DNA from: Planctomycetota bacterium
GTDB lineage: Bacteria > Planctomycetota > Phycisphaerae > Phycisphaerales > SM1A02
Length of the DNA stretch: 64,000 nucleotides
Assembly: GCA_009926625.1 (NCBI GenBank)
Contig: RFON01000003.1
Coordinates: 1 to 64,000 of the forward strand
Direction of reading: 5' to 3'
In this document: positions 29,857 to 38,516 of the stretch, one piece after another
Numbering within the stretch: the first letter of the stretch is position 1
Layout: each line of letters opens with the position of its first letter
The notes under the pieces: model-generated
The model's database searches: none
What the model saw: the letters and a program-made list of their open reading frames with translations, nothing else
Told to the model about the DNA's origin: nothing
Translations under genes and position numbers: made by a program

Positions 29857-30803
29857 CAGCGCGCTCCCCCAGGCGCGCCGACCAATCGCGCGAACACATC
29901 TTCCAGCGGAGGTGTGATTCGCTCAAAGCGTCGCACCGATGCGCCTGCGCGCTGCATGACCGCTGCAACCTGCGTCGTGAGAGTGGCCAAGTCGCGATCG
30001 CCGCTTTCCACGGTCACGAGCATTCGAGTCCACCCATCGCCGAGCGACTGCGACTGCACTTCGATGACGCCCGGCACCGCGCCAAGGGCCCCGACATCGC
30101 CGCCCGTGCACTCGATCTCCAAGCGCGTCGCAACGGCGCCGCGACGGCGAAGATCACTCGCGGTCCCCTGCGCGACCAGTCGCCCGTTGGACAGCAGCAC
30201 GAGGTGCTCGCAAGTCGCCTCGACTTCCGCGAGATTGTGGCTCGAAAAGAGGACGGTGTGCTCTCCCCGCAGCGACTGCACCAAGCCGCGAAACGCCTGC
30301 GCGGTCACGGGGTCAAGTCCCGTGGCGGGTTCATCGAGAATCACGACGGCGGGCGATGCAACGAGCGATGCGGCAAGTCCCACTCGCTGACGAAACCCGC
30401 GGCTCAGCGCACCGACAAGCTTGCGCCGCACCGACTGCAGTTCGCATCGCTCCACGACCCGCGCAACAGCTGCCGTTTGATCGCGCGGCGCGACTCCCCA
30501 CAGCCCGCAGCGGAAACGCAGGTACTCGTCGACGCACGCTTCAGGGGGCAGTGCGTTCGACTCAGGCAAGTAACCGACGGAGCGCCGCGCGAGCATCGGA
30601 TCACGCTGGACATCCGCAGTGCCCACGCGCAGCGAGCCTTCATCGGGCGCGATCGCACCCACGAGCATGCGAATGGTCGTGGTCTTCCCTGCGCCGTTCG
30701 GACCGAGAAATCCGCAAACCAAGCCGCGAGGCACCTCAAACGAGAGGTGGTCGACGGCGCGCGTGCGCCCGAAGGACTTGCTGACCCGATCAACACTGAT
30801 CAT
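29856..30803 (-). CDS. ABC transporter ATP-binding protein (GldA/NosF-like)
   Basis: A 315-residue ATPase that powers the adjacent permease-GldG fusion. Walker A is GFLGPNGAGKTTTIRMLVG, the signature is GALSRGFRQRVGLAASL (LSRG in place of LSGG), Walker B is VVILDEPATGLDP and the H-loop is FSSHNLAEVE. The C-terminal 80 residues form the small regulatory domain usual in this subfamily. ATG 30803 begins just before the ATPase fold (MISVDRVSKSFGRTRAV). It is first in a three-gene operon divergent from the gene at 30843; their -10 hexamers overlap. Confidence 0.9.
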   Translation of the reverse strand: MISVDRVSKSFGRTRAVDHLSFEVPRGLVCGFLGPNGAGKTTTIRMLVGAIAPDEGSLRVGTADVQRDPMLARRSVGYLPESNALPPEACVDEYLRFRCGLWGVAPRDQTAAVARVVERCELQSVRRKLVGALSRGFRQRVGLAASLVASPAVVILDEPATGLDPVTAQAFRGLVQSLRGEHTVLFSSHNLAEVEATCEHLVLLSNGRLVAQGTASDLRRRGAVATRLEIECTGGDVGALGAVPGVIEVQSQSLGDGWTRMLVTVESGDRDLATLTTQVAAVMQRAGASVRRFERITPPLEDVFARLVGAPGGAR

Positions 30804-30822
30804 GGTGGAAGAGGAACGGCGA

Positions 30823-30832
30823 AGCGTACACT
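30823..30832. promoter_or_regulatory. Overlapping divergent -10 elements (TACGCT / TACACT)
   Basis: AGCGTACACT holds TACACT on the plus strand (30827-30832, ending 10 nt before ATG 30843). It also holds TACGCT on the minus strand (30828-30823, ending 19 nt before ATG 30803). The two share one TA step, exactly as at 14828-14837. Confidence 0.45.
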
Positions 30833-30842
30833 CGGGTGTCCG

Positions 30843-32297
30843 ATGGCGAATTCGATTCCACCCGCCTCGCCGCTCAACATGCTTGACAATGTCGGTGCTG
30901 GCATCGGCATCGTCGATGCCTCCGGCGAGGTGACATGGATGACATCCCGCCTCGCCGAGCAGTCCGCCGAGATACTGCGGCTCTTTGCCCAACAGTGTGC
31001 AAGCGCGCTGCCGCAGTTCAGGTCCATGCCGACACTGCATCTTCGCAAGCGTCTTCGATCTGGCACGAGCACCTTCGAGTTGCTGATCTCACCCGCGCCC
31101 GGCGGCGGCGCATCCGGCGTCCTCTTCGACGTGTCGGCGCACACGCGGCTCTCGGAACGACTCGACGCGGTTGATGCGGCGGGTGCCGACCTGCTCGATC
31201 TCGACGCCCAGATCGTCAACCCCCTCAATGTGGCCGAACGCCTCGCGCTGCTCGAGGGCAAGATCGCGCAGGCCATGGAACGCGAGTTTCCTGGTGAACC
31301 CTATGAGGTACGCCTGCGGAATCGGAAGACCGATCAACTGGAGCTCGTCATCGGGCATGGGATCGATCCGCTGCGCATCGGCGAATCGATCTTTGCCCGC
31401 CCCACTGCCAACGGCATTTCGGGAATCGTCGCGAGTTCAGGGCAGAGCGTGATCTGCCGCGATACCGACGCCGACCCGCACTACTTGCCAGGTCTGCCTG
31501 GAGCGCGCTCGAGCCTGACCGCTCCGATGCTGCTTCGCGAGCGCGTGATCGGCGTCGTCAATGTGGAGTCGCTCCGAGCGGATGCGTTCAACGAAGATGA
31601 CTGCCTGGCGCTCGAGACCTACGGTCGCTACATGGCGATGGCGCTCAACATCCTTGACATGCTCATCGTCGAGCGCTCGTCGACGAGCGAGCGAGTCAGT
31701 GCGATCTTGCGCGATGAACTCGCGGTGCCGACGCAACGCCTTCGTGACGCCACGATGGAAGTCGCCATGGGAAAGCTCGGAGCCTTCGAGCAGCTCGAAC
31801 GGGCGCTTGAGATGCTCTCCGCTCGGATCAAGGGAGCGACCTCGGGCCCGCAGTCGGTGCTCGGCATCGATCGTCTGCCGCGAGACCGTTCGAGGGATCC
31901 TTGGATCGAAGGCAAACGCATCCTCGTGGCGGATGACGATGCAAATGTGCGCGAGACGATCCAGGGGCTCTTGCAGGAGGCGGGCGGGCTCGTGGAGAAC
32001 AGACCCGACGGGAGCGCCGCGCTTGAACTTGTTCGCCGTGCCCAGGATGAGGGCAAGCCCTTCGACTTGGTGATCTCGGATGTGCGCATGCCAGACCGAA
32101 ACGGGTACGAGGTGTTTCGGGGAACGCGCGAAGCATCGCCGAACTGTGCGTTCCTGATGATGACGGGTTTCGGCTACGACCCGAATCATTCGATCGTCCG
32201 CTCGACCCAGGACGGGCTCAACAACTTCCTGTTCAAGCCGTTCCAAGCTGGCGTCTTGCTCGAGGAGGTCCGCAAGGCGCTCGGCGCACCCAGTTGA
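30843..32297 (+). CDS. PAS-GAF-response regulator signalling protein without output domain
   Basis: A 484-residue cytosolic signalling protein. Residues about 8-115 look like a PAS sensor (MLDNVGAGIGIVDASGEVTW). Residues about 145-270 are a GAF domain (GISGIVASSGQSVICRD, SSLTAPMLLRERVIGVVNVES). A helical linker follows (AILRDELAVPTQRLRDATME). Residues about 360-484 are a receiver domain: ILVADDDANVRETI acidic pocket, VISDVRMPDRNGYEVF with the phospho-acceptor Asp, FLMMTGFG and FLFKPFQ. There is no histidine kinase, DNA-binding or cyclic-nucleotide output domain. The linker might act as a dimerisation or partner-binding helix, so it probably needs a partner elsewhere. The stop lies 1 bp from the convergent prmC stop. 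Confidence 0.8.
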   Translation: MANSIPPASPLNMLDNVGAGIGIVDASGEVTWMTSRLAEQSAEILRLFAQQCASALPQFRSMPTLHLRKRLRSGTSTFELLISPAPGGGASGVLFDVSAHTRLSERLDAVDAAGADLLDLDAQIVNPLNVAERLALLEGKIAQAMEREFPGEPYEVRLRNRKTDQLELVIGHGIDPLRIGESIFARPTANGISGIVASSGQSVICRDTDADPHYLPGLPGARSSLTAPMLLRERVIGVVNVESLRADAFNEDDCLALETYGRYMAMALNILDMLIVERSSTSERVSAILRDELAVPTQRLRDATMEVAMGKLGAFEQLERALEMLSARIKGATSGPQSVLGIDRLPRDRSRDPWIEGKRILVADDDANVRETIQGLLQEAGGLVENRPDGSAALELVRRAQDEGKPFDLVISDVRMPDRNGYEVFRGTREASPNCAFLMMTGFGYDPNHSIVRSTQDGLNNFLFKPFQAGVLLEEVRKALGAPS

Positions 32298-32298
32298 T

Positions 32299-33270
32299 TC
32301 ACGCTGCGCGATGCGCGCGAAGCAGTCGGGGCAGCTGCTCGAGGTCGCGCAGGACGACCGCATCGGTGAGCGCGGCCGATGCTGCAATCGCGAGGGCCGC
32401 GTGCTCTTGGCTCGCGGCGATCTCGCACAGCAGGACGCCCCCGGGGCGCAGCAGGCGAGGCGCACACTCGATCACGCGCCGCACCAGATCAAGCCCGTCG
32501 ATGCCTCCGCGGAGCGCGGATTCCGGCTCCCATTCGCGGACATTCCGCGGTACATCCGCCCACTCCGCATCACCGATGTATGGCGGATTCGCGCACAGCA
32601 CATCCACCGCACCATCGATGCCGCGGTCGGCAAGCGCACCGTCCAAGTCACCCTGCACCACCTCCACCACGGTCTCCAGCCGATGCGCAGCGACATTGCG
32701 TCGCGCCAGTTCCACCGCCGCAGGCACCACATCCGTGGCAACGATGCGAAGTCCGCGAAGCGCATCCTCTTCGGTAGCCCGTGGACCGTTCGATCCGCCT
32801 CCCGTCCACGCCAATTGCCGACGCCCCATGCGCTGTGCCTTGAGTGCACGCGCCACAGCGATGGCAACGCATCCCGTCCCAGTGCACAGGTCCACGATGC
32901 ACAGCGGCGTTGCAGCGACCTCACCCGTGGCCGTTGCACATCGGACCGCCTCCTCCACCAGCAGTTCGGTGCACGGCCTTGGGATCAGCGTCGCTGGTCC
33001 CACTTCAAGTTCGCATCCATGGAACGCCCACCTGCCGACGAGGTACTGCACTGGTTCGTGACGCCCTGCGCGCTGCACGAGCTCACGGAGTTTCGATAAC
33101 TGTTCAGGCGTGGGTACGCGGTCCGCGTCGAGATAGAGGGCGAGGCGTTCGCATCCAACGACATGCGCAAGCAGCAAGTCTGAACACAACTGCGGCGACT
33201 CAACCCCCCGCTCGGCGAGAAATGGGCTCATCCATGCGCGCAGGCGGCGAATCGACCATGGCTCGGTCAC
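32299..33270 (-). CDS. prmC: Peptide chain release factor N5-glutamine methyltransferase PrmC
   Basis: A 323-residue SAM-dependent enzyme that methylates the GGQ glutamine of release factors RF1 and RF2. The catalytic motif is VLCANPPYIGD and motif I is CIVDLCTGTGCVAIAVARAL. The N-terminal helical domain (ERGVESPQLCSDLLLAHVVGC, RAGRHEPVQYLVGRWAFHG, LIPRPCTELLVEEAV) is typical. A Gly/Arg insertion near 140-160 lengthens it. GTG 33270 is chosen because TACGAT ends 6 nt upstream and the residues after it begin the helical domain; the frame is open further upstream without homology. Confidence 0.93.
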   Translation of the reverse strand: MTEPWSIRRLRAWMSPFLAERGVESPQLCSDLLLAHVVGCERLALYLDADRVPTPEQLSKLRELVQRAGRHEPVQYLVGRWAFHGCELEVGPATLIPRPCTELLVEEAVRCATATGEVAATPLCIVDLCTGTGCVAIAVARALKAQRMGRRQLAWTGGGSNGPRATEEDALRGLRIVATDVVPAAVELARRNVAAHRLETVVEVVQGDLDGALADRGIDGAVDVLCANPPYIGDAEWADVPRNVREWEPESALRGGIDGLDLVRRVIECAPRLLRPGGVLLCEIAASQEHAALAIAASAALTDAVVLRDLEQLPRLLRAHRAA

Positions 33271-33276
33271 AACGGA

Positions 33277-33282
33277 ATCGTA
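33277..33282 (-). promoter_or_regulatory. -10 element TACGAT of prmC
   Basis: On the minus strand TACGAT ends 6 nt before GTG 33270. It helps fix the GTG start. Confidence 0.4.
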
Positions 33283-33295
33283 ACGCGGGCGCAGG

Positions 33296-33301
33296 TACAC
33301 T
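33296..33301 (+). promoter_or_regulatory. -10 element TACACT of the 33317 gene
   Basis: TACACT ends 15 nt before ATG 33317 and lies 14 bp from the divergent prmC -10. Confidence 0.45.
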
Positions 33302-33316
33302 CGTCGGTCCGATCCA

Positions 33317-33802
33317 ATGAGTACCGTCACCAACGCACAGATCTTGGATGCGATCGAGTCCGCAGCGCGTGAGGCCGCGGTTTTCGGCGCGATCACCCGC
33401 AGCGGCTCTCGCTTGGTGTGCGCTGCATCGGGGTCCGCTTCACCGGCGGAGTATGCCGTCGAAGCATCCAACGATGGCTGGCGGCTCTCCCTCGGCACGG
33501 CTGATCGCTGGCTCAGCGAGTCGATCGAATCGTCGCTTGTCGAGTCCCGCGACTCCATGGACGACTTGTTCCGTGAGGCGCTGCTCGACATGGGTTCGAC
33601 GGTTGAACCGCCACGCATCCGCCACTTCCGCGACGAGGCGAAGCGATATGTCTTCGAGGCGTTGATCCCAGGAAATCCTGGCGACGCGGAAGCCGCAGCC
33701 AAACTGCAACTGTTCCTGTTGGCGTTCGAGTCGATGTTCCGCCTGCTCGGCGACATGGACACCGACATGGACACCGACATGGACGGCGACCCGGAGGGCT
33801 GA
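33317..33802 (+). CDS. Small conserved-looking protein with Asp/Met repeat tail
   Basis: A 161-residue soluble protein of unknown function. Residues 1-145 read as an alpha/beta domain (ILDAIESAAREAAVFGAIT, AEYAVEASNDGWRLSLGTAD, RDEAKRYVFEALIPG, LQLFLLAFESMFRLLG). The acidic tail DMDTDMDTDMDGDPEG is encoded by three copies of a 12-bp repeat. The fold pattern is faintly like YbjN or type III chaperone-like proteins, but I would not assign it. TGATG coupling to the downstream glycosyltransferase suggests a related job, perhaps as a small partner protein. Confidence 0.55.
   Translation: MSTVTNAQILDAIESAAREAAVFGAITRSGSRLVCAASGSASPAEYAVEASNDGWRLSLGTADRWLSESIESSLVESRDSMDDLFREALLDMGSTVEPPRIRHFRDEAKRYVFEALIPGNPGDAEAAAKLQLFLLAFESMFRLLGDMDTDMDTDMDGDPEG
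33752..33787 (+). repeat. 3 x 12-bp tandem repeat (GACATGGACACC)
   Basis: Units at 33752-33763, 33764-33775 and 33776-33787 (the last ends GGC) encode DMDT DMDT DMDG in the acidic tail of the small protein. Perfect 12-bp units are prone to slippage, so copy number could vary between strains. Confidence 0.8.
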
Positions 33803-35358
33803 TGCACGCGCCATCGGTCCTGATGCTGGGATGGGAGTTCCCGCCGTTCATCACGGGGGGACTGGGCACTGCGTGTCATGGGCTCACGCGGGCGCTGAAG
33901 CACGCGGGTTGCGATGTGACCTTTGTGCTGCCGCGTGCGGTGGACCACGCGCATGCATCGCATGTCCGATTGGTGTCGCCGGACGAAAGCGGTACCGCTT
34001 CTTCGAGTGCGCAGGCGGGATGGGCAGCAGCACCCGCGGCTCGCGTCATCGAGTCAACAGCGGACTTGGTCGACAGCATCGATCTGCCCACAGGTGAAAC
34101 ACCCGCGTCTGCAGAGGCGCGCCGTGCGGCGCTCCTTCGTGGCACCCCTGAGCGCATCGACATCCTCCGCCTTGGCATCGCGAATCAGGGCGCGTACGGG
34201 TCGGTGCCGCACCGCACGGGCGCTCTCCGACAAGGTGCCCCAGTCCGCGACGACCAGCGCAGTGCCTGCGACGCGCAGACGATGGTGGCGCGTCTCATCG
34301 CGGCGGGTGTCGAGCCCGCCCTCGCGTGGGAGCAAGTGGTGATCGATCAAGTGCTCCCGGAGGCTGCAACGCCCCCTGCTCACGCATCACTTCAGCTGAC
34401 GGGCGGATACGAAGGCGACTTGGTGCTCGCCGCGGAGCGCTACGCACAGTTCTGTGTGCAATCGGCACGCGACCTGAACTTCGATGTCATTCATGCGCAT
34501 GATTGGCTCACCTATCCAGCGGGTTTGGCGCTCGCGCGCCTCACGGGGCGACCGCTCGTGGTCCATGTGCACGCCACCGAATTCGACCGCTCGGGCACGC
34601 ATGTCAATCAGCAGGTCTACAACATCGAACGGCGTGGGATGCACGGCGCGGTGCGAGTCATGGCTGTCAGCAACCTCACGCGGAACCTCCTGGTGAACCG
34701 CTATGGACTCTCGCCCAACAAGGTGGATGTGGTCTACAACGGCGTCGAACTGGAACCCGCGTCCTTCGGCATCAAGCGCATCGAGCGCAAGGAGCGAATC
34801 GTCCTCTATTTCGGGCGTATCACAATGCAGAAGGGACCCGAGTTTTTCGTCCGAGCCGCCAAGCGCGTGCTCGAAGTCGAGAAGAATGTTCGTTTCGTGG
34901 TGGCTGGGTCAGGCGACCTTGCGAGTTCCATGATCGAGATGGCCGCCAGCCTCGGGATCGGCGGCCAGATGACCTTCACCGGATTCCTTCGCGGTCGCGA
35001 CATCCCGCGCGTCTTCTCGATGGCTGACCTCTATGTGATGCCGAGCGTTTCAGAACCCTTCGGCATTGCACCGCTCGAAGCCATGGGACATCGCGTCCCC
35101 GTCATCATCTCGAAGAACTCGGGCGTCTCCGAGGTGCTCACCCATGCGCTCAAGGTGGACTTCTGGGATGTGGATGACATGGCGAACAAGATCGTTGCAG
35201 TCCTCCGTCACCCTCCGCTCCGCGCCGAACTCCGCGACCGCGGCCTCTTCGAGGTCCGCGGCATCACCTGGGATGGTGCGGCCAAGCGCTGCATCACTGC
35301 CTACGAGAGCGCGTTGAACGCCGTGCGGCGCATCCCAGCGGGTCCGCGCCACGCGTGA
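33802..35358 (+). CDS. Glycogen/starch synthase-like glycosyltransferase (GT5/GT4)
   Basis: A 518-residue GT-B glycosyltransferase. The N-terminal domain opens with VLMLGWEFPPFITGGLGTAC, the GlgA-type acceptor/nucleotide loop, and has the FDVIHAHDWLTYPAGLALA motif. A roughly 110-residue segment (about 55-165) rich in Ser/Ala separates them and looks like a lineage insertion. The C-terminal domain has VVYNGVEL, RIVLYFGRITMQKG, FVVAGSGD and the donor-site SVSEPFGIAPLEAMGHRVPV. Glycogen or another alpha-glucan synthesis is likely, but trehalose or cell-envelope glycan roles are possible. It is translationally coupled to the small protein upstream. Confidence 0.8.
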   Translation: MHAPSVLMLGWEFPPFITGGLGTACHGLTRALKHAGCDVTFVLPRAVDHAHASHVRLVSPDESGTASSSAQAGWAAAPAARVIESTADLVDSIDLPTGETPASAEARRAALLRGTPERIDILRLGIANQGAYGSVPHRTGALRQGAPVRDDQRSACDAQTMVARLIAAGVEPALAWEQVVIDQVLPEAATPPAHASLQLTGGYEGDLVLAAERYAQFCVQSARDLNFDVIHAHDWLTYPAGLALARLTGRPLVVHVHATEFDRSGTHVNQQVYNIERRGMHGAVRVMAVSNLTRNLLVNRYGLSPNKVDVVYNGVELEPASFGIKRIERKERIVLYFGRITMQKGPEFFVRAAKRVLEVEKNVRFVVAGSGDLASSMIEMAASLGIGGQMTFTGFLRGRDIPRVFSMADLYVMPSVSEPFGIAPLEAMGHRVPVIISKNSGVSEVLTHALKVDFWDVDDMANKIVAVLRHPPLRAELRDRGLFEVRGITWDGAAKRCITAYESALNAVRRIPAGPRHA

Positions 35359-35412
35359 CACACCGCGCGCCGTAACGCATCGCGCAAACAAACTTCGCAT
35401 CACCCGCGGTCC

Positions 35413-35418
35413 TATACT
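35413..35418 (+). promoter_or_regulatory. -10 element TATACT of putA
   Basis: TATACT ends 9 nt before ATG 35428. It is one of the best -10 matches in the window, with no Shine-Dalgarno between it and the start. Confidence 0.5.
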
Positions 35419-35427
35419 TCGTTCACG

Positions 35428-38400
35428 ATGGGTCTGTTCACTCGTGCGAAGCCCGCGCCCAAGCCGGCGCCTCAGGCTCCCTCCTCCCGCCCACCAACCG
35501 CTCCACACGGCGCCCATTCCACGGCAGACAGCGGATCGCCCGTGCCGCTGCTCGGCGATGCTGCGCTTGAACGCAGCGCACAGGACAACGCCCTCCGCAT
35601 CCTCAAGAGTGCGCGAAGCAGCGGCGACGGACTGCTGTCCGCCGCGTTCTGGTCCGACAAGTTGATGGCATGGTCCATGCGCGACCCGGACTTCAAGGTC
35701 CAGTTGTTCCATTTCGTCGACTGCTTCCCGGCTCTGCGAAACGCCGATGCGGTCTATGAGCATCTCGTCGACTTCATGTCGAAGCCAGGGCTTGCGCTGC
35801 CACCCGGCATGGACTTCGGACTGAAGGCGGGCGGGCTGGCAAAGGGGCTGGTTGCCCGCACGATGTCCTCGCAAATCGAATCGATGGCTGGGAAGTTCAT
35901 CGCGGGAACGGATGCCAAGAGCGCACTCCCGACGCTGCGGACGCTGTGGGACCGCGGGATTGCCTTCAGCGTCGACCTGCTTGGCGAAGCGTGCTTGAGT
36001 GATGCGGAAGCCGCTGCGTACCGCACGAAGTACGCCGACCTCCTTGAGCACTTGCCGGTTGCCGTCGCTGGTTGGCCGGCGCAGCCCGCACTCGAACGCG
36101 ACCATCTCGGTCCGATTCCGCGCACCAATGTGTCGATCAAGATCTCGTCGCTCTTTGCTCGTACCGATCCGATTGACGCGGAAGGATCGATCCGCGGGTT
36201 GGAGCACGCACTGCTGCCGCTGCTCGAGTCTGCGGCGCGGCGCGGCGTCTTCGTGAATTTCGACATGGAGCAGCAGTCGCTGAAGGACCTGACGCTTGAT
36301 TTGTTCATGCGCTGCTGCGAACGCGTTCCCTTTGAAGCGGGCATTGCCATGCAGGCCTACCTTCGCAGCGGCGAGTCCGATGCGCAGCGGGTCATCGACT
36401 GGGCGCGGCGCACCAATCGCGTCGTGACCGTCCGCCTCGTGAAGGGCGCGTACTGGGATTCGCAGACCATCCTCTCCGAGCAGCAAGGGTGGGCGAACCC
36501 ATGCTGGAGCTTCAAGCGCGACACGGATGCGAGCTTCGAGCGGATGGCTGCCCGCTTCATCGAAGCAACGCCGAAGTCGGCGGGCAACGGTGGAACGCGA
36601 CTCGCGCTTGGTTCGCACAACGCGCGTTCCATCGGCGCGGCGCTGGCGCTGCTTGAGCGACACCGCCTGCCGCGCGAAGCGATCGAACTGCAGATGCTTC
36701 ATGGCATGGCGGATGCGCTCAAGGCGGCATGCATCAAGGAAGGGCTCCGCGTGCGCGAGTACCTGCCCGTTGGCGAGATGATTCCGGGCATGGCGTACCT
36801 CGTTCGACGCCTGCTCGAGAACACCAGCAACGAAAGTTGGCTGCGGTCTGGGTTCGCGGACGCCGCGGACGACAGCCAACTCGTCGCAACACCCCACCGC
36901 TCGGCGGGCGCCGGGTCGGGCACGGATGATGGTCTGCTTCGCATCGAAGGCTCGGCGCAGCGCCACGCGCTCAGCGGGGCACACCCCGATGTGGCCGATG
37001 GCTTGCCGTTCTTCACCGAACCACTGCGTGACTTCGCGGATGCCGCGACTCGGACCGCATTTGCCGCAGGCGTTCACGCTGCGCGCGTCCCGCGCGTTGC
37101 CAACGACACAACGGTCGAGCAGGCGCGCGCCGAGATCGGCCGCCTGCATGCTGCGTTCCCTTCGTGGCGGGAGACGCAACTCGCCGAACGCGCCGCGGTC
37201 CTGGTTCGCGCTGCGGCCGCCATGCGCGCGCGGCGCGACGAACTTTCGGGCGTCATCATCCGAGAATCGGGCAAGACGTGGCGCGAGGCGGACGGCGATG
37301 TGTGCGAGGCAATCGACTTCTGCGAGTACTACGCGCGGGAAGCGACCCACCTGTTCTACCCGCGGCGACTCGGTCACTTCACCGGCGAACTGAATCAGGA
37401 GTGGCACCAGCCGCGCGGCGTGGCGGTTGTCATCAGCCCATGGAACTTCCCCTTGGCGATCTGCTGCGGCATGACCGTCGCTGCGCTGGTCACGGGCAAC
37501 ACCGTTGCGGTGAAGCCCGCTGAGCAAACCCCGGGCATCGCGCGAATCCTGTGCGAGATCCTGTGGAGCGCAGGCGCGCCGCGCGACGCGCTGGCGTTCC
37601 TGCCGGGCGCGGGCGAAAGTGTCGGGGCCGCGCTTGTGCGCGATCCGCGCGTGGCGATCATCGCATTCACGGGCTCGAAGGCGGTCGGCCTCGACATCAT
37701 CGCGGCAGCGGGCCAGACTCCGCAGGCGCAGGGATTCGTCAAGAAGGTGATCTGCGAGATGGGAGGCAAGAACGCGATCATCATCGACGAGAGCGCGGAC
37801 CTCGACGAGGCGGTCCTCGGCGTCCGACAGTCTGCGTTTGGCTTCTCAGGGCAGAAGTGCTCCGCGTGCAGCCGCGCCATCGTGGTTGGATCGGCGCTCG
37901 AGCCGTTCCTTCACCGACTCGTTGATGCAACGAAAACGCTCACCGTTGGCGACCCGCTGCTGCCTGGGACGGACATCGGACCAGTGATCGACGACGAGGC
38001 CGCGTGCCGTATTCGCGCAGCCATCGAAGCGGCAAGCCGCGAGGGGCGAGTCGCCGTCCATGTTGCAGTTCCCGAGGGGCTCGAGGCGCGCGTCGGGAAG
38101 CCGTTCATCGGCCCGACGGTCATCCGCGATGTCCGCCCCGACCACCGCATCGCCCAGGATGAGATCTTTGGTCCGGTGCTTGCCGTCATCGCGGCACGCG
38201 ACTTCACCGAAGCGCTCGCGATCGCCAACGGCAGCGACTACAAGCTGACGGGCGGACTGTTCAGCCGCCGGCCATCGCATCTCGAACGCGCGCGACGCGA
38301 GTTCCGTGTCGGGAACCTCTACCTCAACCGCGGAATCACCGGCGCACTCGTCGGTCGGCAACCATTCGGGGGCTTCGGCATGAGCGGAGTCGGCAGCAAG

Positions 38401-38493
38401 GCGGGTGGTTCGCAGTACTTGCTGCAATTCGTCGAACCGCGGAGCGTCTGCGAGAACACGATGCGCCGCGGCTTCGCGCCGGGACTGACCTGA
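35428..38493 (+). CDS. putA: Bifunctional proline dehydrogenase/P5C dehydrogenase PutA
   Basis: A 1021-residue enzyme that oxidises proline to glutamate in two steps with substrate channelling. The proline dehydrogenase barrel (about 110-490) has VRLVKGAYWDSQT, LALGSHNARSI, ELQMLHGMADALK and REYLPVGEMIPGMAYLVRRL for FAD and proline. The aldehyde dehydrogenase half (about 550-1010) has VVISPWNFPLAICCG, FTGSKAVGLDI, VICEMGGKNAII with the general-base Glu, and GFSGQKCSACSR with the catalytic Cys. No N-terminal ribbon-helix-helix domain is present, so it is not a self-repressor. The first 45 residues are a Pro/Ala-rich tail. Monocistronic; glutamate is the expected product. Confidence 0.96.
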   Translation: MGLFTRAKPAPKPAPQAPSSRPPTAPHGAHSTADSGSPVPLLGDAALERSAQDNALRILKSARSSGDGLLSAAFWSDKLMAWSMRDPDFKVQLFHFVDCFPALRNADAVYEHLVDFMSKPGLALPPGMDFGLKAGGLAKGLVARTMSSQIESMAGKFIAGTDAKSALPTLRTLWDRGIAFSVDLLGEACLSDAEAAAYRTKYADLLEHLPVAVAGWPAQPALERDHLGPIPRTNVSIKISSLFARTDPIDAEGSIRGLEHALLPLLESAARRGVFVNFDMEQQSLKDLTLDLFMRCCERVPFEAGIAMQAYLRSGESDAQRVIDWARRTNRVVTVRLVKGAYWDSQTILSEQQGWANPCWSFKRDTDASFERMAARFIEATPKSAGNGGTRLALGSHNARSIGAALALLERHRLPREAIELQMLHGMADALKAACIKEGLRVREYLPVGEMIPGMAYLVRRLLENTSNESWLRSGFADAADDSQLVATPHRSAGAGSGTDDGLLRIEGSAQRHALSGAHPDVADGLPFFTEPLRDFADAATRTAFAAGVHAARVPRVANDTTVEQARAEIGRLHAAFPSWRETQLAERAAVLVRAAAAMRARRDELSGVIIRESGKTWREADGDVCEAIDFCEYYAREATHLFYPRRLGHFTGELNQEWHQPRGVAVVISPWNFPLAICCGMTVAALVTGNTVAVKPAEQTPGIARILCEILWSAGAPRDALAFLPGAGESVGAALVRDPRVAIIAFTGSKAVGLDIIAAAGQTPQAQGFVKKVICEMGGKNAIIIDESADLDEAVLGVRQSAFGFSGQKCSACSRAIVVGSALEPFLHRLVDATKTLTVGDPLLPGTDIGPVIDDEAACRIRAAIEAASREGRVAVHVAVPEGLEARVGKPFIGPTVIRDVRPDHRIAQDEIFGPVLAVIAARDFTEALAIANGSDYKLTGGLFSRRPSHLERARREFRVGNLYLNRGITGALVGRQPFGGFGMSGVGSKAGGSQYLLQFVEPRSVCENTMRRGFAPGLT

Positions 38494-38500
38494 AGCGACC

Positions 38501-38513
38501 CCGCCGCAGGCGG
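38501..38513. terminator. Short GC hairpin between convergent putA and comM
   Basis: CCGCC-GCA-GGCGG (5-bp stem, 3-nt loop) lies in the 23-bp gap between the stops of putA and comM. It has no U-tract on either strand. It may serve as a bidirectional stop or pause, or be chance in GC-rich DNA. Confidence 0.3.
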
Positions 38514-38516
38514 CCG

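Noticed and set aside
29799-30842. In-frame extension upstream of the PAS-GAF-receiver gene
   Set aside because: It runs antisense through the ABC ATPase gene and shows no homology. ATG 30843 has a TACACT 10 nt before it.
35050-37527. An 825-codon minus-strand frame opposite the glycosyltransferase and putA
   Set aside because: It crosses two unrelated genes on the other strand, has no recognisable domain and has Arg-rich composition typical of a shadow frame.
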